From positions 7,075,734 to 7,139,733 of the forward strand of contig NZ_SHKK01000001.1 in NCBI RefSeq assembly GCF_004217135.1: a DNA stretch of 64,000 nt, read 5' to 3'. Of this stretch, positions 52,366 to 61,748 are shown piece by piece. The notes beneath the pieces were generated by a model, which saw nothing but the letters and a program-made list of their open reading frames with translations, did not search any database and was not told the origin of the DNA. This DNA comes from Micromonospora violae. GTDB taxonomy: Bacteria > Actinomycetota > Actinomycetes > Mycobacteriales > Micromonosporaceae. Position numbers and translations under genes: made by a program. Numbering within the stretch: the first letter of the stretch is position 1; every line of letters begins with the position of its first letter.

Positions 52366-55300
52366 ATGCGCCTGCTCCGTGATCTGTGGGGCACTTCTAC
52401 CCGTCGTATGACGATCGTGGCCGTTCTGATCGTGTTGGGTGCCGCGGGGCAGGCGGGCGCGTCGGCGCTGGCTGGTGCGGTGTTGGTGCATCGGTCGGCG
52501 GGGTTCTTCGCCGTACTGGCGGCGGCTCTGGTCGCTGTGGTCCTCAGCGACCTCGCGGTGAGTCTGTTGATGGCCGGTTTGACCGCGGACTGGTCGGCCG
52601 ATGTGCGTCGTCGGCTTTGTCGCGTCGCTCTCGGGCAGGATCTGCCCACCCTGGAGACCACCCCGGTGGGTGAGCTGCTGGACCGGATCGACGGGGACGT
52701 CTATCAGGTGGCGTCGGCGGTGCGTAACCAGGGCACCCGGCTCGCCCAGGGTCTCTGTGTGGGTTTGTTGTCGATGGTCGTGGCGTTGGTGGTGTGGTGG
52801 CCGGCCGGGGTCGCGATGGTGCTGCTCACGGTGGTGCTCGCGGTCGGACTGCGGCGGCCCACGGCGCGGATCGGCCCGGCTCGGATGGCCGAGGAGGAGG
52901 CGTGGTCCGACCTGGCCGCCGTCATGGAGGAGGCGGTGCACGGCCAGGACGACGTACGCACCAGTTTGGCTCGGCCGTACGTGCTGCGGTTGTACGCCCG
53001 GCGGGCCGCGGCGGTGCTGTCGCGGGGCAGTGTGGTGTGGGTGCTGTCCGCCCGGGTGGCGACGGTGGCGACCGCGACGATCCGGGCCGGTATCGGTGCG
53101 GTGGTGCTCGGTGGGGCCTGGGCGTTGGCCACCGGCCGGATCGACGCCGCCCGGCTCACCGCCATCTGGCTGCTGGCCCTGGCGTTCGGGGCGACCGCGG
53201 AACATGTCAGCCGGATGGTGCCGGAGATCCAGGAGGCTCTCGGCGCGTGGGCGCGGGTGCAGTTGCTCCAGAAGGCCCGGCAGGAACCGGTGGGCGGGGC
53301 CAGTCCGAGCGACGGTGACCTGCGCATCCGGGACCTGACCTTCGGGTACGGGGAGGGTGGCCGGGGGGCGGCGCTGCGCGGGGTCAGCCTCACCTTCGCC
53401 CGTGGTCGCTCGTACGCGCTGATCGGACGGACCGGGTCGGGCAAGTCGACTCTGGCGAAGGTGCTCACCCGCGCGGTGGACGTGCCGCCCGGCACCGTTT
53501 TCCTCGGCGGCACCGACCTGTGTGACCTCGACGTGGAGCAGTTGCGCCGCTGGGTGGCGTTGGTGCCGCAGCGCACCGAGATCCTGGCCGGCACGCTCGC
53601 CGAGAACGTCGCTCTTTTCGACCCGGAGTTGCTAGACGCGGCGGCTCGGGCACTGGACGAGCTGGGTCTGGCCGGTTGGATCGCCGAGCTGCCGGACGGA
53701 TTGGCGACCCGGTTGGGGGAGGGCGGCCATGTGCTCTCCGCCGGTCAGGAGCAGTTGGTGGCGTTCGCCCGGATCCTGGTTCGGGAGCCGCACGTGGTGA
53801 TCCTCGACGAGGCCACCGCGCGTCTGGACCCGGTCACCGAGGCGCGGGTGCAGCGGGCCACCGAACGTCTGCTGCGTGACCGGATCGGCATCGTCATCGC
53901 GCACCGGCTCTCCTCTGTACGCCGCTGTGACGAGGTGGTCGTCCTGGCCGACGGCGTGGTGGTCGAGGCTGGCCCGTTGGAGACGTCGACGCGTTTCGCG
54001 GAACTGTTGGCGACCAGTCACGCCGCCGCGTACGCGACGGTGGCGCCGGCCGGTCGCGGCGGCGGCACCGACCTGCTGGTCGGCCCCGCCCCGGCCGACC
54101 CCTGGCCGGGCGAGCCGCTGCCCGCGCGGGTCGAACCGGCCGAGCTGGTCGGGCCGATGGCACCAACCACGCCGCTCACGCCGACCACCCCGCTCACTCC
54201 AACGGAGCAGGCCACCCCGGTCACGCCGACCGAGCAGGTCGAGCCGAGCGGGCTGAAGAAGCAGGCCGGGCAGACCAACCCGACCGGGCCCACCCGGGCC
54301 GATCCGCCGCCACTGCCGCCGGTGCCGCCGGCCCGGACGCTGCGGGAGATCTTCCGGCTCTGCACCAACGATCCCCGGTACGGGGCGGCCGCGATCGTGC
54401 TGTTCCTCGGGCTCAGCCTGCTCGGGTTGGACGGCCCGGTGCTGCCCTGGCTCTGGGCGGACCTGGTCGACGGGACCGGCAACCCGTACCTGCCGGCGGT
54501 GGGGATCGTCGCCGGGCTGCTGGTCACCCTGCCGCTGCCGTTCTACACCCACGTCTGGTTCCCGCAGTGGTGGGTGCGGCAGATGCTGCGCATCGGCCTT
54601 CGCCTGGTGCACGGCCAGACCGGGCCGCGTCGGGTCAGCTCACACACACCCGCTGAGGTGGTGGCGCAGGGTGGGGACACCGAGCGGGTGGTTCAGCTCG
54701 CCGACAACGTGCTGGACCAGACGGTCGCGCTGGTGCTCGTGGTCGCCATGACGGCGGTCACCGGCAGCGTCGTACCCGGGTTGTTCTTCCTCGGCACGAT
54801 GGTCGTCTCCGGCCTGGCCGCGACGTTGTTCGGGCCGAAGCTGGAGCGGGCGGCCCGGGCGACGGTGGCGGCGCGGGCCGCGTTCGCCACGGCGTTGGTC
54901 TCCGCGCTCTCCGCGGCGCGGACGGTGAAGCTCGCCGGCGCGACCACGGCGGTGCTGCGTCACCTGGCAGGTCTGGACGTGCTACGCAGCGACCGGCAGC
55001 GGCGGGAGATCTCGGTGCAGGTGTGGGCGCGGTCCACGCCGTCGATGGCCAGCGGGCTGTTGCCGATCGGCGCCTGGGCGCTCTACCTGAACGGCTCGCT
55101 CTCCGCCGGGGCGGTGCTGGTGGCCGTCTCCACCCTGGGCGCGGCCCGTTGGTTCGCCTGGACGACGGCGTCGTTGATCTCGCAGTTGCCCTCGGCGCGG
55201 GTCTGGACGCGGCGCACGACGGCGATGACCGGGGTGAGCGCGTACTCGGCGGGGGTGCCGGAGGTCGACCTGAGCGCCGGGACTGCGCCCGCGCCGACCA

Positions 55301-56001
55301 TGCCGCCCCGGCATCCGCTGCGCCAGCTGGAGCTGCGCGGTTTCTCGGTGGTGCACTCCGACGGCACGGTGGCCGTGCGGGACGTGGACCTGACCGTGCA
55401 GCGGGGGCAGTTGGTGCTGGTCGTCGGGCCGGTCGGGTCGGGCAAGTCCTCGTTGCTGCGGGCGCTGGCCGGGATCGTGCACCACACCGGCGAGCTGGCC
55501 TGGAACGGTGACCCGGTCACCGAGCCGGAGCTGTTCCTGCGCCCCAACCAGGTCGGTTATGTCGGTCAGTTGCCCCGGGTGCTCTCCGGCACGGTGGCCG
55601 ACAACATCGCGCTCGGGCACCAGGTCGACGCGGCCGGGGCGGTCAGCACCGCCCAGCTCGACCACGACCTGGCCGCCGCCGGTGGTGGGTTGGGCCTGCT
55701 CATCGGGCACAAGGGCACCCGGCTCTCCGGCGGGCAGTTGCAGCGGTTGGCGCTGGCTCGGGCGCTGGCCCCGCGTACCGAATTGCTGGTCGCCGACGAC
55801 GTGTCGTCGGCGTTGGACGTCACCACCGAGCTGGCGTTGTGGCAGGCGTTGCGCGGCCACGGGGTGACAGTGGTCGGCTCGACCGCGAAGCGCGCCGCGT
55901 TGGTCCGGGCCGACCACGTGGTGGTGCTGCTCGGCGGCACGGTGGCGGCCCAGGGCACCTGGCAGGACCTGGAGGGCGACTGGTCGCACCTGGCCGGCTG
56001 A
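52366..56001 (+). CDS. Tandem-fused ABC exporter with asymmetric ATPase sites
   Basis: The 1211-residue protein fuses two ABC half-exporters. NBD1 has Walker A GRTGSGKST (about residues 354-361), signature LSAGQ, Walker B HVVILDEATARLD and H-loop IAHRLSS. A Pro/Thr-rich linker (about 595-655) leads to the second half. NBD2 has Walker A GPVGSGKSS (about 1022), signature LSGGQ and Walker B LLVADD, where Asp replaces the catalytic Glu. The H-loop His is missing (GSTAKRA). Site asymmetry like this is seen in heterodimeric exporters. The substrate is unknown. Confidence 0.88.
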   Translation: MRLLRDLWGTSTRRMTIVAVLIVLGAAGQAGASALAGAVLVHRSAGFFAVLAAALVAVVLSDLAVSLLMAGLTADWSADVRRRLCRVALGQDLPTLETTPVGELLDRIDGDVYQVASAVRNQGTRLAQGLCVGLLSMVVALVVWWPAGVAMVLLTVVLAVGLRRPTARIGPARMAEEEAWSDLAAVMEEAVHGQDDVRTSLARPYVLRLYARRAAAVLSRGSVVWVLSARVATVATATIRAGIGAVVLGGAWALATGRIDAARLTAIWLLALAFGATAEHVSRMVPEIQEALGAWARVQLLQKARQEPVGGASPSDGDLRIRDLTFGYGEGGRGAALRGVSLTFARGRSYALIGRTGSGKSTLAKVLTRAVDVPPGTVFLGGTDLCDLDVEQLRRWVALVPQRTEILAGTLAENVALFDPELLDAAARALDELGLAGWIAELPDGLATRLGEGGHVLSAGQEQLVAFARILVREPHVVILDEATARLDPVTEARVQRATERLLRDRIGIVIAHRLSSVRRCDEVVVLADGVVVEAGPLETSTRFAELLATSHAAAYATVAPAGRGGGTDLLVGPAPADPWPGEPLPARVEPAELVGPMAPTTPLTPTTPLTPTEQATPVTPTEQVEPSGLKKQAGQTNPTGPTRADPPPLPPVPPARTLREIFRLCTNDPRYGAAAIVLFLGLSLLGLDGPVLPWLWADLVDGTGNPYLPAVGIVAGLLVTLPLPFYTHVWFPQWWVRQMLRIGLRLVHGQTGPRRVSSHTPAEVVAQGGDTERVVQLADNVLDQTVALVLVVAMTAVTGSVVPGLFFLGTMVVSGLAATLFGPKLERAARATVAARAAFATALVSALSAARTVKLAGATTAVLRHLAGLDVLRSDRQRREISVQVWARSTPSMASGLLPIGAWALYLNGSLSAGAVLVAVSTLGAARWFAWTTASLISQLPSARVWTRRTTAMTGVSAYSAGVPEVDLSAGTAPAPTMPPRHPLRQLELRGFSVVHSDGTVAVRDVDLTVQRGQLVLVVGPVGSGKSSLLRALAGIVHHTGELAWNGDPVTEPELFLRPNQVGYVGQLPRVLSGTVADNIALGHQVDAAGAVSTAQLDHDLAAAGGGLGLLIGHKGTRLSGGQLQRLALARALAPRTELLVADDVSSALDVTTELALWQALRGHGVTVVGSTAKRAALVRADHVVVLLGGTVAAQGTWQDLEGDWSHLAG

Positions 56002-56084
56002 GCGCGGGGGCGGCCCGAGCGCCGGGGTGGCGCTGACGGTGCGGGGCGGCTGCCGGGCTGGCAGCCGCCCCGCACCGGCGGGGA

Positions 56085-57149
56085 TCAGGCGCGGGCGTAC
56101 TGGGCGGGCCCGGAGTACGCGACGCCGAGCTTCGCGGCGGCGCGGCGCGGCCAGTACGGGTCGCGCAGCAGTTCCCGGCCCAGCAGCACCAGGTCGGCTT
56201 CGGCGTTGGTGACGATCTGCTCGGCGTGCTCGGGCTCCACGATCAGCCCGACCGCGCCGGTGGGCACACCGGCCTCGCGGCGGATCTGGGCGGCCAGCGG
56301 CACCTGGTAGCCGGGGCCGAGCGGGATGCGTTGGTCCACGCTCACCCCGCCGGAGGACGCGTCGACCAGGTCGACGCCGACGCCGGCCAGTTCGCCGGCG
56401 AGCACCACGCTGTCCTCGATCGTCCAGCCGCCCTCGACCCAGTCGGTGGCGGAGATCCGGGTCAGCACCGGCACGTCCTCGCCGACCGCGGCGCGCACCG
56501 CGCGGGCCACCTCCAGGGTGAGTCGCATCCGGGCGGCCCGGTCGCCGCCGTAGGAGTCGGTGCGGTGGTTGGTCAGCGGCGAGAGGAACTCGTTGAGCAG
56601 GTAACCGTGGGCGGCGTGGATCTCCACGGCGGCGAAGCCGGCGTCCAGCGCGCGAGCGGCGCCGGCCGCGAACGCCTCGACCACACCGGCGATGCCGGCC
56701 TCGTCGAGGCCGGTCGGGGTCCGGTAGTCGGCGGCGAACGGCTCCGAGCCGGGGGCGACGGGCGTCCAGCCGCCCTCGGCGTCCGGCACACCGCCGCGCT
56801 CCGGGGCCCACGGGCGGTAGGTGGACGCCTTGAAGCCGGCGTGCGCGAGTTGCACGGCCGGCACCGCGCCGTGGGCGGCGACGAACGCGGTCACCGGTCG
56901 CCAGGCGTCGACGTGCGCCCCGGACCAGAGGCCGGTGTCCTGTGGGCTGATCCGGCCTTCGGGGAGCACGGCGGTCGCCTCGGTCAGGACCAGGCCGGCA
57001 CCGCCGACCGCGCGACTGCCGAGGTGGATCAGGTGCCAGTCGGTGGGCAGACCGTCGGGGCCGGCGGAGTACTGGCACATCGGTGCCAGGGCGATCCGGT
57101 TGGGCAGGGTGACCGCGCGTAGGGCCAGGGGAGTGAACAGGGAGCTCAT
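56085..57149 (-). CDS. NADH:flavin oxidoreductase (old yellow enzyme, YqjM-like)
   Basis: The 354-residue protein has an FMN TIM barrel. Signatures visible are NRIALAPMCQYSA near the N-terminus, EIHAAHGYLLNEFLSP and LVLLGRELLRDPYWP near the C-terminus. Members reduce activated C=C bonds. It is the gene downstream of the DAACS symporter on the minus strand, separated by a terminator. Confidence 0.9.
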   Translation of the reverse strand: MSSLFTPLALRAVTLPNRIALAPMCQYSAGPDGLPTDWHLIHLGSRAVGGAGLVLTEATAVLPEGRISPQDTGLWSGAHVDAWRPVTAFVAAHGAVPAVQLAHAGFKASTYRPWAPERGGVPDAEGGWTPVAPGSEPFAADYRTPTGLDEAGIAGVVEAFAAGAARALDAGFAAVEIHAAHGYLLNEFLSPLTNHRTDSYGGDRAARMRLTLEVARAVRAAVGEDVPVLTRISATDWVEGGWTIEDSVVLAGELAGVGVDLVDASSGGVSVDQRIPLGPGYQVPLAAQIRREAGVPTGAVGLIVEPEHAEQIVTNAEADLVLLGRELLRDPYWPRRAAAKLGVAYSGPAQYARA

Positions 57150-57166
57150 GGGGTCATCCTCTCCGA

Positions 57167-57209
57167 CACGACGACGGGCCCCCGGGGGGGAGAGGGGCCC
57201 GTCGTCGTG
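57167..57209. terminator. Perfect 16-bp hairpin downstream of the DAACS gene
   Basis: CACGACGACGGGCCCC pairs with GGGGCCCGTCGTCGTG across an 11-base loop. It lies just beyond the minus-strand stop of the symporter gene. Confidence 0.75.
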
Positions 57210-57221
57210 GAGGTGGTGTGA

Positions 57222-58526
57222 TCAGGCGGGGACAGGGCTGAGTTCGGGCCGGGTGTTGGCGGCCGGCTCCGGTTCGGTCAGGTCACGCTGGCCGGCGGAC
57301 TCGTACGCGGCGCGGTCGAGAATGCCCTCGCGCGCGGCGACCACGGTCGGCACCAGGGCCTGCCCCGCGACGTTGGTGGCGGTGCGGATCATGTCCAGGA
57401 TCGGGTCGATGGCCAGCAGCAGGCCGGCGCCGGCCAGCGGCAGGCCCAGCGTGCTGAGGGTCAGGGTGAGCATCACGAGCGCGCCGGTCAGGCCGGCGGT
57501 GGCCGCCGAGCCGACCACCGAGACGAAGGCGATCAGCAGGTAGTCGCCGATGCCGAGGTGCACGCCGAACACCTGGGCCACGAAGATCGCGGCAAGGGCC
57601 GGGTAGATGGCGGCGCAGCCGTCCATCTTCGTGGTGGCGCCGAAGGGCACCGCGAACGAGGCGTACTCGCGGGGCACGCCGAGGCGCTCGACGGAGCGCT
57701 GGGTCACCGGCATGGTGCCGACCGAGGAGCGGGACACGAAGGCCAGCTGGATCGCCGGCCAGGCGCCGCCGAAGAAGCGCAGCGGGTTGAGCCGGCCGGC
57801 GAGGACCAGGACCAGCGGGTAGACCACGAACAGCACGATGGCGCAGCCGACGTAGACGGCGGTGGTGAACTTCGCGAGGGGGGCCAGCAGGTCCCAGCCG
57901 TACGAGGCGACGGCGTTGCCGATCAGGCCGAGGGTGCCGATCGGGGCGAGCCGGATGACCCACCAGAGCGCCTTCTGGACGATCTCCAGCAGGGAGCGGT
58001 TGAGCGCCACGAACGGTTCGGCGGCCTCACCGACGAGCAGGGCGGCGGCGCCGATGACGACGGCGAGGAAGACGATCTGGAGGACGTTGCCCTCGACGAA
58101 CGCGCCGACCGGGTTGGTGGGCACGATGCCGGTGAGGAAGTCGGTCCACGAACCGGTGTTCTTCGGCGGTGCCGCGCCGCCCAGGTCGAGGGTCACGCCC
58201 TTGCCCGGGTTGGTGAGCAGGCCGAGGCCGATGCCGATGCTCACCGCGACCAGCGCGGTGATGCCGAACCACATGAGGGTCTTGAGGGCGAGCCGGGCGG
58301 CGTTGGCGACGCCGCGCAGGCTGACCACGCTGACCACGATGGCGGTGAAGACCAGTGGTGGCACGGCCAGCTTGAGGAGCTGGACGAAGAGGCTGCCGAC
58401 GGTGTGCAGGGTGGTGGTCAGCCAGCTCAGGTCGTTGGTGCGGGCCAGGAAGCCCAGCGCGACACCGAGAGCGAGGCCGAGCAGGATCTGCACGGAGAAG
58501 GGAATTTTGCGCAGGCTGAAGGGCAT
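57222..58526 (-). CDS. Dicarboxylate/amino acid:cation (DAACS) symporter
   Basis: The 434-residue protein has 8 or more spans and the family segments VPPLVFTAIVVSVVSL, SRSSVGTMPVT (the SS-containing hairpin) and GATTKMDGCAAIYPA. Family members carry glutamate, dicarboxylates or L-cystine (TcyP). A leader peptide ending in Cys upstream suggests cystine or another sulfur compound, but this is inference. Confidence 0.9.
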   Translation of the reverse strand: MPFSLRKIPFSVQILLGLALGVALGFLARTNDLSWLTTTLHTVGSLFVQLLKLAVPPLVFTAIVVSVVSLRGVANAARLALKTLMWFGITALVAVSIGIGLGLLTNPGKGVTLDLGGAAPPKNTGSWTDFLTGIVPTNPVGAFVEGNVLQIVFLAVVIGAAALLVGEAAEPFVALNRSLLEIVQKALWWVIRLAPIGTLGLIGNAVASYGWDLLAPLAKFTTAVYVGCAIVLFVVYPLVLVLAGRLNPLRFFGGAWPAIQLAFVSRSSVGTMPVTQRSVERLGVPREYASFAVPFGATTKMDGCAAIYPALAAIFVAQVFGVHLGIGDYLLIAFVSVVGSAATAGLTGALVMLTLTLSTLGLPLAGAGLLLAIDPILDMIRTATNVAGQALVPTVVAAREGILDRAAYESAGQRDLTEPEPAANTRPELSPVPA

Positions 58527-58577
58527 GGGGATGTATCCAATTGTCCGGTTCGATCGGGGCAGGCGTAGGAAACGCGG

Positions 58578-58655
58578 CTAGCCCGGACAGATGCCGCTGG
58601 CCTGCAGTCGGAGATCGACATACAGGCGGACGGTGAGGTCCCAGACGTTGGTCAT
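58578..58655 (-). CDS. Putative Cys-ending leader peptide of the DAACS gene
   Basis: A 25-codon frame upstream of the symporter reads MTNVWDLTVRLYVDL and ends QASGICPG. This matches the actinobacterial leader-peptide pattern R-x-x-VDL-x-R-x-x-S-x-IC. The stop is 51 bases before the symporter start. Such peptides are proposed to control downstream genes through translation of their Cys codon. It was too short for routine gene finding. Confidence 0.65.
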   Translation of the reverse strand: MTNVWDLTVRLYVDLRLQASGICPG

Positions 58656-58683
58656 CGCTCGACGACGATACGCCGATTGCCGC

Positions 58684-59367
58684 TCAATGGAAGGACCCGA
58701 CGGCGTGAGGCTCCTTACAGAGGGCCAGCGCGGTGGCGGTGCCCAAACCCCACAGCACCGCGAGGGCGAGGATCAGCCGTTCCAGCACCCCCACCACCGA
58801 GCCCCGGCCGAGCACGAGCATCGCTAGCCCCACCGTGGCGCAGAGCGGCAGCGCCAACGCGGCCGCCCCGCCGGCCAGCCGACGCACGGTCCGGCCGACC
58901 GACCCGGAGACGGCCAGCGTGATCATGGCGAAGACCACCGCCGCGGTGGCCGCGATGCTCGCGCCACCGTGCACCAGGTCCGCCGTCGTCGCGCGCTCGA
59001 ACGGCGGCAACGGGCAACCGTCGGAGCAGGTCACCGCCCCCGACACAGCGGTGAACACCGCCCCGGTGGCGAGCAGCGCCGGGGCCGCCGCCCACACCCC
59101 GGGGGGCAGCGCCGCGCCGATCAGCAGCAGCGCGCCGGCGAGGGCCAGGATCCCGATCCGGTACGCCCCGGCGTGGGCGCTGCCGGCGATGCCCGCCTCA
59201 CTGACGTACCCGGTGAGCCCTGGACCGGGACCGGCGACAACGGCGAGCGTCACCGCCACCGCACCGGCCAGGGTGCAGCCGGCCGCGGCGGACGCGGCGA
59301 CCCGGCGTGCGGTGTCACCGCGGGCCCCCGGCGCGGTCGTCGCGGCGGACCGACCCGGGTCAGCCAC
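58684..59367 (-). CDS. DUF998 membrane protein
   Basis: The 227-residue protein has six or so membrane spans and the DUF998 pattern of two Cys in CSDGCPLPPF. The function is unknown. It overlaps the upstream hydroquinone reductase gene by 8 bases, which suggests one operon. Confidence 0.78.
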   Translation of the reverse strand: MADPGRSAATTAPGARGDTARRVAASAAAGCTLAGAVAVTLAVVAGPGPGLTGYVSEAGIAGSAHAGAYRIGILALAGALLLIGAALPPGVWAAAPALLATGAVFTAVSGAVTCSDGCPLPPFERATTADLVHGGASIAATAAVVFAMITLAVSGSVGRTVRRLAGGAAALALPLCATVGLAMLVLGRGSVVGVLERLILALAVLWGLGTATALALCKEPHAVGSFH

Positions 59368-60325
59368 GCCCGTGCGGCGCGCTCCAGCCGGACTCGTCCG
59401 GCCCGAGTGGCACGATGCCGGTCGGATTGATCTGCTGGTGCGTGCCGTAGTAGTGCCGCTTGATGTGGTCGAAGTCCACCGTATCGCCGAAACCGGGCGT
59501 CTGGAACAGGTCCCGGGCGTACGCCCAGAGCACCGGCATCTCGGTCAGCTTGTTGCGGTTGCACTTGAAATGCCCGTGGTACGCGGCGTCGAAGCGGACC
59601 AGCGTGGTGAACAGCCGTACGTCCGCCTCGGTGATCGCGTCGCCCATCAGGTAGCGCTGCCCGACCAGCCGCTCGGAGAGCGCGTCCAGCCGGGTGAAGA
59701 GCGCCCGGAACGCCTCGTCGTACGCCTCCTGGGAGGTCGCGAACCCGCACCGGTAGACGCCGTTGTTCACGTCGGTGTGGATCTCGGCCATCAGCGCGTC
59801 CATCTCGGGGCGCAGCGCGACCGGGTAGAGGTCCGGCGCGTCGGGCGCGTGCAGCGACCGCCACTGCGTGGAGAAGTCGAGGGTGAGCTGCGGATAGTCG
59901 TTGGTGACCACCCGGCCGGTCAGGGTGTCGACGAGCGCCGGCACGGTCACCCGGCCGGTGTAGTCCGGGTCGGTGGCCAGGTACGCCTCGGAGAGGAAGC
60001 TCACGCCGAGGACCGGGTCGAAGCCGTCCGGGTCGAGGGCGAACGCCCAGCCCCGTTCGTCCCGGATCGGGTCGACGGTGCCCAGCGAGATCGCGTCGTC
60101 CAGCCCGAGCAGGCCGCGCACGATCCTCGCCCGGTGCGCCCAGGGGCAGGCGCGGCACCAGATCAGCCGGTAACGGCCGGCCTCCAGGGGCCAGCGGTCC
60201 TGCTCGTCCGGGCCGCCGCCGGGTGGGGAGGTCGAGTCGGCGGTGACCCGACCGGTGAACCGGTTCGGCTGGCGGACGAACGCGCCACCGCCGCTGGTCT
60301 CTGCGCTGAACTGGGGCCGGGCCAT
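59360..60325 (-). CDS. Glutathionyl-hydroquinone-reductase-like protein
   Basis: The 321-residue protein fits the Ecm4/YqjG/GST-xi family. The catalytic motif is WCRACPWAHR with Cys57 and Cys60, and the helix SQEAYDEAFRALFTRL belongs to the GST C-terminal domain. Actinobacteria use mycothiol, so S-mycothionyl-quinol is the more likely substrate here. Confidence 0.88.
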   Translation of the reverse strand: MARPQFSAETSGGGAFVRQPNRFTGRVTADSTSPPGGGPDEQDRWPLEAGRYRLIWCRACPWAHRARIVRGLLGLDDAISLGTVDPIRDERGWAFALDPDGFDPVLGVSFLSEAYLATDPDYTGRVTVPALVDTLTGRVVTNDYPQLTLDFSTQWRSLHAPDAPDLYPVALRPEMDALMAEIHTDVNNGVYRCGFATSQEAYDEAFRALFTRLDALSERLVGQRYLMGDAITEADVRLFTTLVRFDAAYHGHFKCNRNKLTEMPVLWAYARDLFQTPGFGDTVDFDHIKRHYYGTHQQINPTGIVPLGPDESGWSAPHGRG

Positions 60326-60432
60326 GCCGTCAACCTATCCGCTGTCGGCGCGGATATCCTGGCGGCCGGCAGCCCTCGCGACCCGGTGGGCGTGCCCCAC
60401 CCCCCGCCGTCTGCACCCCCTAAGGACTCGCG

Positions 60433-61638
60433 ATGACCGTGGCATACCTGGTGGCCGGTGTCCGCACCCCGATCGGCCGGTACGCGGGCGCGCTGGCCGG
60501 CGTCCGCCCCGACGACCTGGCCGCGCACGTGATCCGTGAGCTGGTCGCCCGCCACCCGTCGGTGGACTGGGCGCGTGTCGACGACGTCGTGCTCGGCTGC
60601 GCCAACCAGGCCGGTGAGGACAACCGCAACGTGGCCCGGATGGCGGCGCTGCTGGCCGGGCTGCCCCAGGAGGTGCCGGGCAGCACGGTCAACCGGCTGT
60701 GCGGCTCGGGCCTGGACGCGCTCGCCACCGCCGCCCGGTCCATCGTCGCCGGGGACGCGGACCTGGTGATCGCCGGCGGGGTGGAGAGCATGAGCCGGGC
60801 GCCGTTCGTCATGCCGAAGGCGACATCGGCGTACTCCCGCTCGGCCGAGGTGTACGACACCACCCTGGGTTGGCGGTTGGTGAACCCGTTGATGCGCGAC
60901 GGGTGGGGGGTCGACTCGATGCCGGAGACGGCGGAGAATGTCGCCGCCGAGTACGGCGTCAGCCGGGCCGAGCAGGACGCCTTCGCGTACCGCTCGCAGC
61001 AGCGGGCGGCCAAGGCGCAGGCCGACGGCCGGTTCGCCGAGGAGATCGTGGCCGTGTCCGTGCCGGCCGGTCGCCGGGAGACCCGACTGGTCGAGGTGGA
61101 CGAGCACCCCCGGGAGACCTCACTGGAGAAGTTGGCCGCGCTGCCCACTCCGTTCCGCGACGGTGGCACCGTCACCGCCGGCAACTCCTCCGGCGTCAAC
61201 GACGGCGCGGTGGCGCTGCTGGTGGCGAGCGAGGCGGCGGTTTTCCGGTACGGCCTGACCCCGCTGGCCCGGGTCGTCGGCGCGGCCGCGGCCGGTGTGC
61301 CGCCCCGGATCATGGGGATCGGCCCGGTGCCGGCCACCCGCAAGCTCCTCGACCGTGTCGGCGTCGAGGTGGGCGCGGTGGACGTGGTGGAGCTGAACGA
61401 GGCGTTCGCCGCGCAGTCGGTGGCGGTGCTGCGCGAGTTGGGGCTGCCCGTGGACGCCGACCACGTCAACCCCAACGGTGGGGCCATCGCGCTGGGGCAC
61501 CCGCTCGGTGCCAGCGGCGCGCGGCTGGCCCTGACCGCCGCCCTGGAGCTGCGCCGTCGTGGCGGTCGCCGGGCTCTGGCCACGATGTGCATCGGCGTTG
61601 GTCAAGGCATCTCGCTGTTGCTGGAGTCAGCCGCCTAG
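60433..61638 (+). CDS. Thiolase (acetyl-CoA acyltransferase)
   Basis: The 401-residue thiolase has the nucleophilic Cys in NRLCGSGLDAL (C90), His in GGAIALGHPLGASG and Cys in CIGVGQG. It may act in fatty acid or aromatic acid degradation (PcaF-like). The surrounding genes give no pathway context. Confidence 0.93.
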   Translation: MTVAYLVAGVRTPIGRYAGALAGVRPDDLAAHVIRELVARHPSVDWARVDDVVLGCANQAGEDNRNVARMAALLAGLPQEVPGSTVNRLCGSGLDALATAARSIVAGDADLVIAGGVESMSRAPFVMPKATSAYSRSAEVYDTTLGWRLVNPLMRDGWGVDSMPETAENVAAEYGVSRAEQDAFAYRSQQRAAKAQADGRFAEEIVAVSVPAGRRETRLVEVDEHPRETSLEKLAALPTPFRDGGTVTAGNSSGVNDGAVALLVASEAAVFRYGLTPLARVVGAAAAGVPPRIMGIGPVPATRKLLDRVGVEVGAVDVVELNEAFAAQSVAVLRELGLPVDADHVNPNGGAIALGHPLGASGARLALTAALELRRRGGRRALATMCIGVGQGISLLLESAA

Positions 61639-61748
61639 AGTGGTCCACACCACACGACCCGCGGGTCGACCGGTGCTCGCGCGTGCCTGCGGCGCGCCCG
61701 TACGCCGGTGCCGTCCCGCGCCGCGGCGATGAACTGGGGAGCACACTG

